Source of the DNA: Janthinobacterium lividum PAMC 25724
Lineage (GTDB): Bacteria > Pseudomonadota > Gammaproteobacteria > Burkholderiales > Burkholderiaceae_D
Direction: 5' to 3'
Length of the DNA: 64,000 nt
NCBI GenBank assembly: GCA_000242815.2
Contig: AHHB01000037.1
Coordinates: 434,001-498,000 of the forward strand
Under the pieces are notes generated by a model. That model worked only from the letters and a program-made list of their open reading frames with translations, did not search any database and was not told where the DNA came from. Each line of letters begins with the position of its first letter. Position 1 is the first letter of the stretch. Positions 27,886-37,049 of the stretch are shown here, piece after piece. The position numbers were made by a program, and so were the translations under genes.

Positions 27886-29760
27886 TCATGCGGCCATGCG
27901 CACACTACCCCTGCAACCATCCATCAGGAACGACAGGCCTACTACCAGTACCAGCTCGCCTTCGGCAGAGCGGGCGGTGCCGGTAATGCCTTCCACGGTG
28001 ATGGCCGTCATCGGCTTGATCACCAGGTCGGCCGTGCCATCGACGGCTGCCACGGCCAGAATATAAGGCTGTGGCGCAGCAACAACAATGCCCACGCGTT
28101 CGCTGCACGCTTCATAGCCCAGGGAGCCGGCCAGCGAGCGCACGGGCAATGGACGACCCTGGTCTTTCAGTACCGGCGCGCCACCCACTTCCATGAAGGT
28201 TTCCGGCAATTCGACGACGCGTTGCACCACCGCCATCGGCAGCGCCAGCGCGGCACCCGACGTCGACACCAGCATGGTCGGCACGATGGACAGCTCGATC
28301 GGCAGGCGGATGGCAAACTTGGTGCCCTTGCCCAGAGTCGATTCGATATGGATGGCGCCGCGATTTTTCTCCACGGCTGTCTTGACCACGTCCATGCCGA
28401 CACCGCGACCGGAAACGCTGGAGGCGACTTCCTTGGTCGAGAAGCCCGGCAGGAACACCAGCTGGAAGCATTCGTCGTTGCTCAATTGCGCGCTTTCGCT
28501 GATCAAGCCTTTTTGCTGTGCCTTGCTGCGCAGGAAGACCGGGTCCATGCCCTTGCCATCATCCTGCAGCACGATCATGACGCTGTTCGCTTCCTGCCAA
28601 GCCTTCAGTGAAATATACGATTTGGCGGGCTTGCCGGCGGCCAGACGCGCTTCCGGCGACTCGACGCCATGGTCTAGCGAATTGCGCAACATGTGCACGA
28701 GCGGATCGTACAGGCTGTCAACTACCACGCGGTCGACTTCCGTCTCCGCACCCTCAATGGTCAGCTCGACATCCTTGCCCAAGTCTTTTGCCAGTTCGCG
28801 CACCAGACGCGGAAATTTCTGGAACAGACGGCCCACCGGTTGCATGCGCGTGGCAAGCGTGGCCCGCTGCAACTCGGTCGAGTAGCGCGAAGCGCGTTCC
28901 AGCGTTTCCGCCAGGGTCGCCATCAGGGTAGCAGCTTGCCCTTCGAATTTGAATTGCAACAAGCGTTCGAGCAGCACGGCGGCCTGGTTCGCAGCCTGTA
29001 CCGATTCGCCGGCCACTTCCAGCAGGGCGTCTAGTTTGACGGCGTCGACGCGGATACTGTCTTCCTTGACGGGCGCGGCATGGCGCACTTCCGGACGTTC
29101 TTCGCGACGTTCCGCGCCATCCCAGGCTTTGCCTGCCGGCTTGGCGGCAGCAGTAGCAGGCGCGGCGGCCGCAGCGACAGGCGCAGCGGCGACAGGCGCC
29201 GGTGTGCCAGCAAGCTGGCTGCCCGCCGGCACGACGGCGTTATACATACCTTCCCAGTCCAGGCCATCGGCGCTGGCAGTGGCAACAGCGGCAACCGGCG
29301 CAGCGACGACGACTGCGGCAACGGACGCGGCCACTTCCACAGCCACCGCAGCAGCAGGCGCAGCGGCGTCCATGCCCTTGCCTTCGATGGCGTTCGTCAG
29401 GATGTGCTCCAGCTCTTCCGGCATGGCCGGCAAGCTTTCCGGCGCGCTACCGTTGGCCAGTTCCGTCAGCTGGTCGGCCACGAAACCGGACGCTTGCAAT
29501 GCCGCCTCGATGGCGATCGGCGTCACCGGTGCGGCGCCCGTGCGCAAGGCGTCGAACAGGTTTTCCGTCAGATGGCAGGCAGCCACCAGCGCGGGTAGGC
29601 CCATGAAGCCGGCACCACCCTTGATGGTGTGGAAGGAGCGAAACACGGCATTCAGTGTTTCCTTGTTGTCGGGATCACGCTCAAGACACAATAAGTGCTC
29701 TTCAACATTCACCGCAAGATCCATCGCCTCAACGACGAAATCCTTGAGCATATCGTCCAT
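27886..29760 (-). CDS. cheA: chemotaxis histidine kinase CheA
   Basis: A 624-residue CheA-type kinase. The Hpt domain has phospho-acceptor H44 in FHTIKGGAGFMG. A long Ala/Pro linker (about 125-235) replaces a clear P2 domain. The P3 dimerisation region starts at VDAVKLDALLEVAGE; the ATPase has HMLRNSLDHGVE (N-box) and GRGVGMDVVK; the C-terminal CheW-like domain runs to the end. Its ATG overlaps the cheZ stop as TAATG, so the two are coupled. No cheY or cheW is in this window. Confidence 0.9.
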   Translation of the reverse strand: MDDMLKDFVVEAMDLAVNVEEHLLCLERDPDNKETLNAVFRSFHTIKGGAGFMGLPALVAACHLTENLFDALRTGAAPVTPIAIEAALQASGFVADQLTELANGSAPESLPAMPEELEHILTNAIEGKGMDAAAPAAAVAVEVAASVAAVVVAAPVAAVATASADGLDWEGMYNAVVPAGSQLAGTPAPVAAAPVAAAAAPATAAAKPAGKAWDGAERREERPEVRHAAPVKEDSIRVDAVKLDALLEVAGESVQAANQAAVLLERLLQFKFEGQAATLMATLAETLERASRYSTELQRATLATRMQPVGRLFQKFPRLVRELAKDLGKDVELTIEGAETEVDRVVVDSLYDPLVHMLRNSLDHGVESPEARLAAGKPAKSYISLKAWQEANSVMIVLQDDGKGMDPVFLRSKAQQKGLISESAQLSNDECFQLVFLPGFSTKEVASSVSGRGVGMDVVKTAVEKNRGAIHIESTLGKGTKFAIRLPIELSIVPTMLVSTSGAALALPMAVVQRVVELPETFMEVGGAPVLKDQGRPLPVRSLAGSLGYEACSERVGIVVAAPQPYILAVAAVDGTADLVIKPMTAITVEGITGTARSAEGELVLVVGLSFLMDGCRGSVRMAA

Positions 29761-30608
29761 TAGAATCCCAAATCGGCAAGAAGGTCGTCTACATTATCCT
29801 GGTCCAGCGCCACCGAAGGAACCGACGGGCCCTGCATCAGCGGCACCGGCTTTTGCGCCAGTTTTTCGCGCACTTCGGCCGGTGCATTGTCGCGCAGCAG
29901 CTGGGCAAGCTCGTGCTCCACCGTCTTGGTGATGTTGACCACTTTCTTGATCAGCTGGCCCGTGATGTCCTGGAAGTCCTGCGCCATCATGATTTCCAGC
30001 AAGCGCGCTTTTTCCGCTTCCGTCGCCTCGGCAACGGCTTGCGCGAACTGACGGGAATCGCCGGCCAGGGCCTTGAATTCTTCCAGGCTCAGCTTGCCAT
30101 CGAACAGCGCCGTCCAGCGGCTGTCCATGTCCTTGGCTTTCTTCGACAACACATCTTGCGCCGGCATGCCCTCGTCTAGCGTATTCAAGACCTTGTTGGC
30201 GGCCTGTTCCGTCAGTGTGGCGACATACTCGAGGCGGTCCTGGGCGTCGACGATCTGCGACGACGCTTCCGTCAACGCCTTGTCGTAGCCCAGTTCGCGC
30301 AGCGAATCGTGCAGCAGGCGCACGATGCCGCCCAGGCGTTCAAACATCGGCTTGTCGGACTGGTCGACCGCAACGGCCGCTTCGCCGGGCACGCCTGCGG
30401 CTGGCGCTTCCGGCGCGGCGGCGACTGGCGCTTCCGCTGCGGCTGCCGGCACGCTGGCGCTGGCCGACACCGAGTCGAACAGCGCGTCAAAGTCGTCGTC
30501 CGCGCTCACGGCTGCGGGCGCTGCAGCGGGTGCGGGCTGGGGAGCTGCCGCACTTTGCGCAGATACTTCATCGAATAATGCATCGAAATCATCAGCGGCG
30601 TTGGTCAT
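29760..30608 (-). CDS. cheZ: CheY-P phosphatase CheZ
   Basis: A 282-residue CheZ. The catalytic segment AQDFQDITGQ carries the Asp/Gln pair (D214, Q218), and the C-terminal CheY-binding peptide DNVDDLLADLGF closely matches that of enterobacterial CheZ. The four-helix core spans about residues 88-240. The N-terminal 85 residues are low-complexity Ala/Pro and contain the peptide DDFDALFD twice (about 6-13 and 38-45). It is translationally coupled to cheA. Confidence 0.92.
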   Translation of the reverse strand: MTNAADDFDALFDEVSAQSAAAPQPAPAAAPAAVSADDDFDALFDSVSASASVPAAAAEAPVAAAPEAPAAGVPGEAAVAVDQSDKPMFERLGGIVRLLHDSLRELGYDKALTEASSQIVDAQDRLEYVATLTEQAANKVLNTLDEGMPAQDVLSKKAKDMDSRWTALFDGKLSLEEFKALAGDSRQFAQAVAEATEAEKARLLEIMMAQDFQDITGQLIKKVVNITKTVEHELAQLLRDNAPAEVREKLAQKPVPLMQGPSVPSVALDQDNVDDLLADLGF

Positions 30609-31075
30609 ATCCCTGCTTCTCCATAAATTGTCAAAATTCCGCCTGAACTGTGCGTTTTACAGACTGATACCCACAATTTCTCGATTAAGATGATTTGAGG
30701 CAATACCGCTGCGATGGTGCGAGTGTAGCAGGGCGCCACCCTGTTGGTAAATCTCAAAACGCGCTTCCTGGTGCAAAGCCGGCCCACAAGAGCTTTTCTC
30801 CCAGGAAATAAGTGTTCCTGCTGTTGTATTTTGAAATACTACCATTGGCGTGCGCACAAGACCACGCGCCAGACAAGAAATCTTACTCAAGGGTGCTTGC
30901 ACAACAGTACTCCACGACTATAGTTGCAATTAAAACACAATCCCTCTACCAATGTTGTCTATACTAAAGGTGCAACAGTATTGATAATTATCAAGTCCCT
31001 ATATGAATACCATACTGCCGCCGCGTCTACAATGAGGGGCGTTACGCGCGCTGAGTCACTGCCAAAGGACCTACC
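30609..31075. other. intergenic region between cheZ and the stress gene
   Basis: A 467-base gap. It holds the cheZ upstream region on the left and the FNR-type site at 30981-30994 on the right. I recognise no gene, tRNA or repeat in it. Confidence 0.6.
30981..30994. promoter_or_regulatory. FNR/ANR-type operator
   Basis: TTGATAATTATCAA is a perfect 14-base palindrome and an exact match to the TTGAT-N4-ATCAA consensus, 81 bases before the universal stress protein ATG. The place suits class II activation of a promoter here. Confidence 0.85.
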
Positions 31076-31543
31076 ATGTATAAGAAAATTCTGATCGCCA
31101 CGGACGGCTCCACCGTCTCCAACTTGACCGCTTGCGCCGGCGTTGCCTTTGCCGAACAGATGAACGCCGACATCGTTGCCCTGTACGTGGCGCCCGAATA
31201 CCAGTATCCGGTGTACATCGAGATCATTCCACCGAGCTATCCCAGCGAAGAAGAATATCGGATCGCCATGCGCAAGGCCGGCACAGAGCACTGGCAGCCC
31301 ATCCTCGACGCCGCTGCCAAGCGGGGCCTGGAAGCGACGGGCCTGACCGCTTTTTCCGACAGCCCGGCCATGAAAATCGTCGAAGCGGCGCAATCGCAGC
31401 ACTGCGACCTGATCTTCATGGGTTCGCATGGCCGCAGCGGCTGGGGGCAATTGCTGCTCGGCAGCGTGACCAACAAGGTGCTGTCGCACTCGACATTGCC
31501 GGTGCTGGTGCATAGGCTGATCAAGGAACCGCCACCGCAATAG
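31076..31543 (+). CDS. universal stress protein (UspA family)
   Basis: A 155-residue single-domain Usp. It starts MYKKILIATDGS, and the C-terminal ATP-binding signature is seen as GSHGRSGWGQLLLGSVTNKVL. Good ribosome site AAGGA. The perfect FNR-type operator upstream and the following NarL- and Fnr-type regulator genes suggest induction at low oxygen, as known for several Usp genes. Confidence 0.93.
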   Translation: MYKKILIATDGSTVSNLTACAGVAFAEQMNADIVALYVAPEYQYPVYIEIIPPSYPSEEEYRIAMRKAGTEHWQPILDAAAKRGLEATGLTAFSDSPAMKIVEAAQSQHCDLIFMGSHGRSGWGQLLLGSVTNKVLSHSTLPVLVHRLIKEPPPQ

Positions 31544-31703
31544 CAGTTCGCATCGCCACAGAGGGGGGGCGCAGCCGGCCTAGCGGGTAAGAAGACAAAC
31601 TTGCGGCCATTCGGTTAAAATGACAATGTTTCTCGTTTCTCAACATTCGACCGGCCGCCACAAAACGGCCGAAGCACACTACTTGCCTCCAGATTGCCCG
31701 CCT

Positions 31704-32348
31704 ATGATACGTATCGTGATTGCTGATGACCATACCATCATGCGGGAAGGATTGAAGCGCATTCTTGATGGCGCACCCGACATCGACATCGTGGGTGAAG
31801 CCATCGACGGCTTTGACGTACTCAATCACGTGCGCCAGGGCGGCTTCGACCTGCTGCTACTCGACCTGTCGATGCCCGGCCGCAGCGGCGTCGACCTGAT
31901 CCGGCAAATCCGCAGCGAGGCACCCAAGCTGGCCATCCTGATCCTCACCATGCACGAGGAAGAGCAGTATGCGGTGCGCGCCATCCGCGCTGGCGCACAA
32001 GGCTATCTGACCAAAGAAAGCGCGGGCACCCAGTTGGTGGGCGCGATACACAAGGTGGCGTCGGGACGTCCCTACATCAGCGCCGAGGTAGCCGAGCAGC
32101 TCGTGCTCAACATCATGATGCCGAACGAAAGCTTGCTGCACAAACAGCTCTCAGACCGCGAATTCGAAGTCTTTTCCCTGCTCGTGGCGGGTAAGTCGAT
32201 CACCGAAATCGCCAATAACCTGCATCTGAGCGTGAAGACGGTGAGCACCCACAAGACGCGCATCATGCAAAAGATGAGCATGAGTTCGCTGTCAGAAATG
32301 GTCCAGTATGCGGTGGCGCACCGCCTGCTGTCGCCCTTCAAGAGCTGA
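31704..32348 (+). CDS. NarL/FixJ-type response regulator
   Basis: A 214-residue regulator with a receiver domain (acidic pocket in IADDH, phospho-site D54 in LLLDLSMPG, Lys in GYLTKES) and a C-terminal LuxR-type helix-turn-helix (LSDREFEVFSLLVAGKSITEIA). The start at 31704 (MIRIVIADDH) is the usual family start; an in-frame ATG at 31620 would add 28 unlikely residues. No partner histidine kinase is adjacent. Confidence 0.92.
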   Translation: MIRIVIADDHTIMREGLKRILDGAPDIDIVGEAIDGFDVLNHVRQGGFDLLLLDLSMPGRSGVDLIRQIRSEAPKLAILILTMHEEEQYAVRAIRAGAQGYLTKESAGTQLVGAIHKVASGRPYISAEVAEQLVLNIMMPNESLLHKQLSDREFEVFSLLVAGKSITEIANNLHLSVKTVSTHKTRIMQKMSMSSLSEMVQYAVAHRLLSPFKS

Positions 32349-32371
32349 GCATGTCCAGGCGCACCATCGCG

Positions 32372-32387
32372 TAGGAACAATCCTACA
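32372..32387. repeat. short inverted repeat after the response regulator
   Basis: GTAGGA and TCCTAC flank four bases, about 25 bases after the stop. It may be a small hairpin or a regulator site in the leader of the Fnr-type gene. Confidence 0.3.
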
Positions 32388-32614
32388 TCAACTACCATAG
32401 CTCCTACTGCCATATTCAGCCTCTGCTGATATGAATTCGGGACGCTTGTTGGCATACTGAAACCAGTCGTCAAGTTGCTGGAAAGTTATTTCATCACCCA
32501 GCAAGTCTTCCGCGAATTGAGATTTACCAGCCTGGATGCGCGTCGCCCTTGCCTGCCCGCCGCCCTGTGCACCCTGTCATTCAACTCTGAACTACCTGTC
32601 ACCAGGAGATGAAC

Positions 32615-33484
32615 ATGCCGTCCACGCAAACGCCTGAAACCCGCGCTGCCTCTCCATCGCTGTCCCCCTCCTCGCCGATGGAAGCGGGGCGCCAGCGCCA
32701 GGGGCGGCTATGGTCGAACCTGAAGGAAGTATGCGACCTGCTGCATATCTCCAGCGCCTGCACCGTCGCCGCCGATGAGCTGCTGTTCCAGCACGTGCAA
32801 TTCAAGACGGGCCAGCGCGTGCACACCATAGGCCAGGCCTTCGATACCCTCTACATCGTCAATTCGGGCTTCCTGAAAACCGTGCTCATCGACGAATTCG
32901 GCAATGAGCAGGTACTCAGCTTTCCCATGAAGGGGGACATGCTCGGCGTCGATGGCATCCACTCGCGCCATTATTCGTCCGAAGCGGTGGCCTTGTCCGA
33001 CTGCGACCTGATACTGCTGCCGTTCAAGAAACTGACGGCGCTAGGCAGAGTCCACCTGGAACTGGAAAACGTCATGTATGGCGTGATGAGCCGCGAACTG
33101 GTGCGCGAGCAAGCCATGATCGGCATGCTGGGCGCCCTCAGCGCGGAGGCCCGCGTGGCGCGCTTCCTCGTCTCGCTGGCCGAGCGTTTTGCGCAAATGG
33201 GCTATTCAAGCAAACTATTCAACCTGCGCATGACGCGCCATGAAATCGGCAGCTACCTGGGCCTGACCCTGGAAACGGTCAGCCGCACCCTGTCGGCCTT
33301 CAATGAAATCGGCCTGATCTCGGTCGATCAGCGCACCATCGGCTTGAAGGACCCGGAGGCGCTGAAAACCCTGCGCCGCCTGCCGCCCTCACGCTCGCGC
33401 GCGAAACAGTTGGCAGCGGCCAAGCTGAAGGCCGACAGCACGGCTGCCGCTACCGCCTCGGCGCAATTGCTGGCCACCATCTAA
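32615..33484 (+). CDS. Crp/Fnr-family transcription regulator
   Basis: A 289-residue regulator with a cyclic-nucleotide-binding fold and a C-terminal winged helix. The recognition helix LTLETVSRTLS keeps the Glu, Ser and Arg that contact TTGAT half-sites in Fnr. The four-Cys cluster of E. coli FNR is not conserved in spacing: Cys appear in KEVCDLLHISSAC and SDCDL only. Oxygen sensing through an Fe-S cluster is therefore doubtful. The start at 32615 is preferred, as AGGAG lies six bases before it and abuts the ATG at 32609. An Ala-rich tail of 40 residues is unusual. Confidence 0.88.
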   Translation: MPSTQTPETRAASPSLSPSSPMEAGRQRQGRLWSNLKEVCDLLHISSACTVAADELLFQHVQFKTGQRVHTIGQAFDTLYIVNSGFLKTVLIDEFGNEQVLSFPMKGDMLGVDGIHSRHYSSEAVALSDCDLILLPFKKLTALGRVHLELENVMYGVMSRELVREQAMIGMLGALSAEARVARFLVSLAERFAQMGYSSKLFNLRMTRHEIGSYLGLTLETVSRTLSAFNEIGLISVDQRTIGLKDPEALKTLRRLPPSRSRAKQLAAAKLKADSTAAATASAQLLATI

Positions 33485-33521
33485 GTAAGTCCCCACTCCT
33501 TCAAGCTTGGCACAGGCTTGG

Positions 33522-33560
33522 CTTGGACAAGGCGCGCACCGCCTTGGCCAAGTCTTTTTT
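33522..33560 (+). terminator. terminator after the Fnr-type gene
   Basis: A 13-base stem with one mismatch (CTTGGACAAGGCG / CGCCTTGGCCAAG, loop CGCAC) followed by TCTTTTTT, 38 bases after the stop. Confidence 0.85.
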
Positions 33561-33689
33561 GCTGCCGCTCTCCTCGCATGCCGCGCCTGCGGCCGCCTTT
33601 GTCCAGCCGCCTTCCTCATCCACGCTGTCATGCGGGCGTAAAAAAGCGCGGATTGCGCACAAATAAGCCTTGCTTTTCGGGCCACATTC

Positions 33690-33719
33690 GAGAATAATGC
33701 AAATACGAATCATTCTCAA
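33690..33719. promoter_or_regulatory. Fur box before hemP
   Basis: The stretch GAGAATAATGCAAATACG followed by AATCATTCTCAA is an overlapping set of Fur hexamers (NATA/TAAT and ATTCTC arms), 22 bases before hemP. Iron-repressed hemP promoters of Burkholderiales look like this. Confidence 0.75.
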
Positions 33720-33740
33720 CTGAGACAAAGAAAGCCCAAT

Positions 33741-33938
33741 ATGCAACGCTCAAAACCAGCCTTGATCCAGGATGCCGCTACCGCCCACGCCCGTCCTCCC
33801 GTCAGTATGGCGCAACCGGCGCGCCGCATCACCAGCGAAGCGCTGCTGCAACAAGGCCGCGAAGTGGAAATTGAGCACAGCGGCAAAATCTATCGCCTGC
33901 GCGTCACCCAATTAAATAAGCTGATCCTGACTGCCTGA
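33741..33938 (+). CDS. hemP: hemin uptake protein HemP
   Basis: A 65-residue HemP. The conserved part is the C-terminal half: SEALLQQGREVEIEHSGKIYRLRVT, ending NKLILT. HemP is small, iron-regulated and needed for heme uptake in some betaproteobacteria, where it may control the heme receptor gene. A Fur box lies directly upstream. The N-terminal 30 residues are variable. Confidence 0.92.
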   Translation: MQRSKPALIQDAATAHARPPVSMAQPARRITSEALLQQGREVEIEHSGKIYRLRVTQLNKLILTA

Positions 33939-34024
33939 AACAGCACGACAGCCAGTCACCATACTCGCCAGCCAGTCGCGTCGCGTGCGCGCAGCCAGCC
34001 ATACCACCCGCACAGGAGTGTTTC

Positions 34025-34351
34025 ATGGCGAACGAGCGACCTTCCCCGATATTTCCATCCCCGCAGGGCCAACAGCCTGAATTGCTGCTCTCGGCCGTGC
34101 TGCACCTGATGTCGCACTACCATGCAGGCAGTCCCTGCGAGCAACTGGCCGCTGTCATCGAACGCCATCTGCAAGTGTTGTCCAGTTCGCCCAGCCTGAG
34201 TCCTGTGCTGCAAGCGACCTGCCAGCAGTTGTCGCAACAATGGGCCACCTTGGTGGTGCAACAGCGACCTGCGCCGCCGAAGGACACCATGCTTGAGCGC
34301 CTGGCACGCTTGCTGAGCGCCAAAGGCCCGGCCTCGTCCCTGCCGCAATAA
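34025..34351 (+). CDS. hypothetical protein between hemP and the DUF2325 gene
   Basis: A 108-residue protein of unknown family with a good ribosome site (AGGAG six bases before ATG). It is soluble and probably helical, with one Cys near residue 38 and one near 66, and no motif I can name. It is 86 bases after hemP and 30 before the DUF2325 gene, so it is probably in the same iron-controlled unit. Confidence 0.72.
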   Translation: MANERPSPIFPSPQGQQPELLLSAVLHLMSHYHAGSPCEQLAAVIERHLQVLSSSPSLSPVLQATCQQLSQQWATLVVQQRPAPPKDTMLERLARLLSAKGPASSLPQ

Positions 34352-34381
34352 TCCCCCTCCACCGCCCAATAGGATATCGCC

Positions 34382-35614
34382 ATGTGTGAGCACGACAAGT
34401 CCCTGCCCGTCATCAGCAATTGTTCCAACGGCGAGGCCGAAACGGCGGCGCTCGCTTCGCGCCGCCGCCGGCTGTGGGAACTGTCACACACCTGCCATTG
34501 CCCGCTGGTCGGCGTGGGCTTGCCGCTAGGCTACTTGCGCAAGCTGGTGGGCAAGATGACGGGCGGGCGCGTACTGGCCGACGACTACGAAGTGCACGTG
34601 GGGGCCGTGACGGAATGTGGCGCGCGCAACCGCCTGTCCGAAGCTCTGCAAAAGGAACTCGAACGCCGCTACGCGCCTGTGATCCTGCGCTTTCGCAGCG
34701 CCAAGAGCACCGGGCAGGTAGCGCAACTGTGGCGCACGGCCGTCGCCAACGGCGACGTGTCGGGCGCTTTCTGGGCCGGCCTGACGCATCCGCGCTGCGA
34801 CGCCGAACTGGAAGAGCAAATGTGCCGCGACTTGCACATGATCCAGCACCAGGCCGGTGCCTGCGTGCGCGCCGACATGGGAAAATTTACCGCATTGCAG
34901 GAAGAAAATGCACGCCTGGCGCACGAACTGGCCAAGCTGCAACAGCGCAGCCAGGCCATGCTGATGGAAAAAACGGGCGAACTGGAACGCCAGGAAGCCG
35001 TGCTGCTGCGCACGCGGGCCGAATCGATCGGCAAGGATAGCGTGCTCGACGCCTTGCGCTGTGAGCTGGCACAATTGCAGGCTGCCGTCCCGGCGCTGGA
35101 ATCGCGCACACGCCTGGTCGAGCGCCTGGCCCAAATGGATGAGCGTGAAAAAGACTTGCGCCAGCAAATCGCGGAATTGAAGCAAGTCCAAGCACGTCCA
35201 GGCACCGCCATGTCGCCGCCGGCACCGGCACCGAAGCTGGAAGTGCCGACCGGCGGCAAGCTGAAAATGCCGATCCGTCTGCTTGATCAAAGCGTCTTGT
35301 GCGTGGGCGGTCGCAGCGGCAATGTGGCCACTTACCGCGCCCTGATCGAGCGGGTGGGCGCACAGTTTGCCCACCACGATGGCGGCCTGGAAGACAATGC
35401 CAACTTGCTCGATTCAAGCCTGGCGGCGGCCGACCTGGTGATTTGCCAGACCGGCTGCATCAGCCACAGCGCCTACTGGCGCGTGAAAGATTATTGCAAG
35501 CGCACGGGCAAGCGCTGTGTCTTCATCGACAACCCAAGCATCTCCAGCCTGGCGCGCGGCTTGCAGGAAATGAGCGGGGAAATACAACCGGCCGCGCTGG
35601 ACGCAGAGCACTAA
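34382..35614 (+). CDS. DUF2325 domain protein with Cys/His-rich N-terminus
   Basis: A 410-residue protein. The N-terminal part has H36-T-C38-H39-C40 and a second cluster H136, C139, C148, H152, H156, C161, which look like metal or heme ligands. Residues about 168-275 form a coiled coil (repeated LQEENARLAHELAKL-type heptads). The C-terminal DUF2325 domain begins at SVLCVGGRSGNVATYR and includes CQTGCISHSAYWRVK. Function is unknown. Its place behind hemP suggests a role in iron or heme response. Confidence 0.82.
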   Translation: MCEHDKSLPVISNCSNGEAETAALASRRRRLWELSHTCHCPLVGVGLPLGYLRKLVGKMTGGRVLADDYEVHVGAVTECGARNRLSEALQKELERRYAPVILRFRSAKSTGQVAQLWRTAVANGDVSGAFWAGLTHPRCDAELEEQMCRDLHMIQHQAGACVRADMGKFTALQEENARLAHELAKLQQRSQAMLMEKTGELERQEAVLLRTRAESIGKDSVLDALRCELAQLQAAVPALESRTRLVERLAQMDEREKDLRQQIAELKQVQARPGTAMSPPAPAPKLEVPTGGKLKMPIRLLDQSVLCVGGRSGNVATYRALIERVGAQFAHHDGGLEDNANLLDSSLAAADLVICQTGCISHSAYWRVKDYCKRTGKRCVFIDNPSISSLARGLQEMSGEIQPAALDAEH

Positions 35615-35671
35615 AATACGGCGGGCGGCGCGACGATAGCGCTCGCTTGTGTCAACTCGGCGGGGCAGCAA

Positions 35672-37036
35672 TCAATACACGTCGCGTCGATAGCGCCCAG
35701 CGGCCGCCAGCGCGTCGAGCGCGGGCCGGCCCAGCATCTCTTGCAAAGCCTCGTCGACGCCGCCCGCCATGCCGGCCAGGCTGCCACAAATGTAGATGGC
35801 CGCGCCCTGTTGCAGCCACAGCCTGACTTCGTCGGCATTGCCACGCAGGCGATCTTGCACGTAGGTGCGCTGCGCCTGGTCGCGCGAAAAAGCCAGGTCC
35901 AGGCGCGGCAAGTCGCCACTGGCATGCCAGCCTTCAATTTCTTCGCGGTAATGGAAATCGTGGGCCGCGTTGCGCTCGCCAAAGATCAGCCAATTGCGCC
36001 GTTGCCCTGCCAGCACACGGCTTTTCAGGTGGCCGCGCAAGCCGGCGATACCGCTACCGTTACCAATCAAGATTAATGGCCGCTGGGCATTGTCTTCCAG
36101 ACGGAAACGTCGATGCTGGCGCAAGCGCAGCTGAACCACGTCGCCGACAGCCGCCTGCGCCGTCAGCCAGCCCGAGGCCAGACCCAGGCTGCCATCGGGA
36201 TGGGCATGCTGGCGCACCAGCAAGTGCACGCCGCCGTCGCGCGGGATGGAGGCAATCGAATACTCGCGCGGCTGGCTTGCATCGGCCGGCGCGGCCACCT
36301 GCACCAGGTCGCCCGACTGCCAGTGCGGCAGACTGCCCGCCACTGGCACCAGTTCCACGTGATAAATGGCACCGCCCGCGCTACCCGGATTGAGCTGGCG
36401 CCGCTGCGTCAAACGCCAGTCGCCAAAGGCCGGCGCGCTCCAGTCGGGTGCATCGCTGGTACCGGCCAGGTGGCTCAGATGCTGGAACCACTGTTCAATG
36501 CTAGCGCTGGCGCTGCGGTCAACCTCGATGCGCTCGAACAGGCGCGAAGCGCCCTGCGCCGCCAGCCAGGCATCGAGCGCGCGGCCGAAGCCACAAAACT
36601 GGCCATAGCTGCGGTCGCCCAGGGCCAGCAGGCAATAGTGTAATTGCGGTAGCGCAAGCTCACCCGTCATCAGCCTGCCCATGAAGGCGGCCGCATTGTC
36701 GGGCGCGTCGCCCTCGCCATAGGTACTGACCACAAACAGGGCCCGCTCCGCTTGTTGCAGATCAGCGGCCGTGAGTTCGGCCAGCGCGCACAGGCGCACG
36801 CAAATACCCGCCAGTTGCAGGCTGCGCGCAGTTTGCGTGGCCAACTCCTCGGCATTGCCCGTCTGGCTGGCATACACCACCAGCCAGGCAGAGCTGTTCG
36901 CCAGCGCCGCCTGGGCGGCAACAACGGCACGCCGCTTGGTGCGCGCGCGCAGCCAGGGCGCCAGGCACACGCCCGCATAACTGAGGGACAGGGCGGCCAG
37001 CAAGGTCAGCCGTGCCGTATCGTGTGTAAAAATCAT
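35672..37036 (-). CDS. membrane-anchored flavodoxin / ferredoxin-NADP reductase-type flavoprotein
   Basis: A 454-residue diflavin reductase like the sulfite reductase flavoprotein. An N-terminal membrane span (about residues 9-28) is followed by a flavodoxin domain (VVYASQTGNAEELA, FVVSTYGEGDAPDNA), then the FAD-binding REYSIAS motif and NADPH-binding LILIGNGSGIAGLRGHL and ending GRYRRDVY. It would move electrons from NADPH to a membrane partner. It is the last gene of the Fur-box operon, with PepSY protein, DUF2271, DUF4198 and ApbE before it. Confidence 0.88.
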   Translation of the reverse strand: MIFTHDTARLTLLAALSLSYAGVCLAPWLRARTKRRAVVAAQAALANSSAWLVVYASQTGNAEELATQTARSLQLAGICVRLCALAELTAADLQQAERALFVVSTYGEGDAPDNAAAFMGRLMTGELALPQLHYCLLALGDRSYGQFCGFGRALDAWLAAQGASRLFERIEVDRSASASIEQWFQHLSHLAGTSDAPDWSAPAFGDWRLTQRRQLNPGSAGGAIYHVELVPVAGSLPHWQSGDLVQVAAPADASQPREYSIASIPRDGGVHLLVRQHAHPDGSLGLASGWLTAQAAVGDVVQLRLRQHRRFRLEDNAQRPLILIGNGSGIAGLRGHLKSRVLAGQRRNWLIFGERNAAHDFHYREEIEGWHASGDLPRLDLAFSRDQAQRTYVQDRLRGNADEVRLWLQQGAAIYICGSLAGMAGGVDEALQEMLGRPALDALAAAGRYRRDVY

Positions 37037-37049
37037 GGCAAGTAATCGT

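Noticed and set aside
31561..31567. G7 tract before the NarL-type regulator
   Set aside because: Lies in non-coding sequence, so no frame depends on it.
32372..32415. Possible NarL heptamers after the response regulator
   Set aside because: TAC-containing heptamers are too degenerate to call; only the inverted repeat is recorded.
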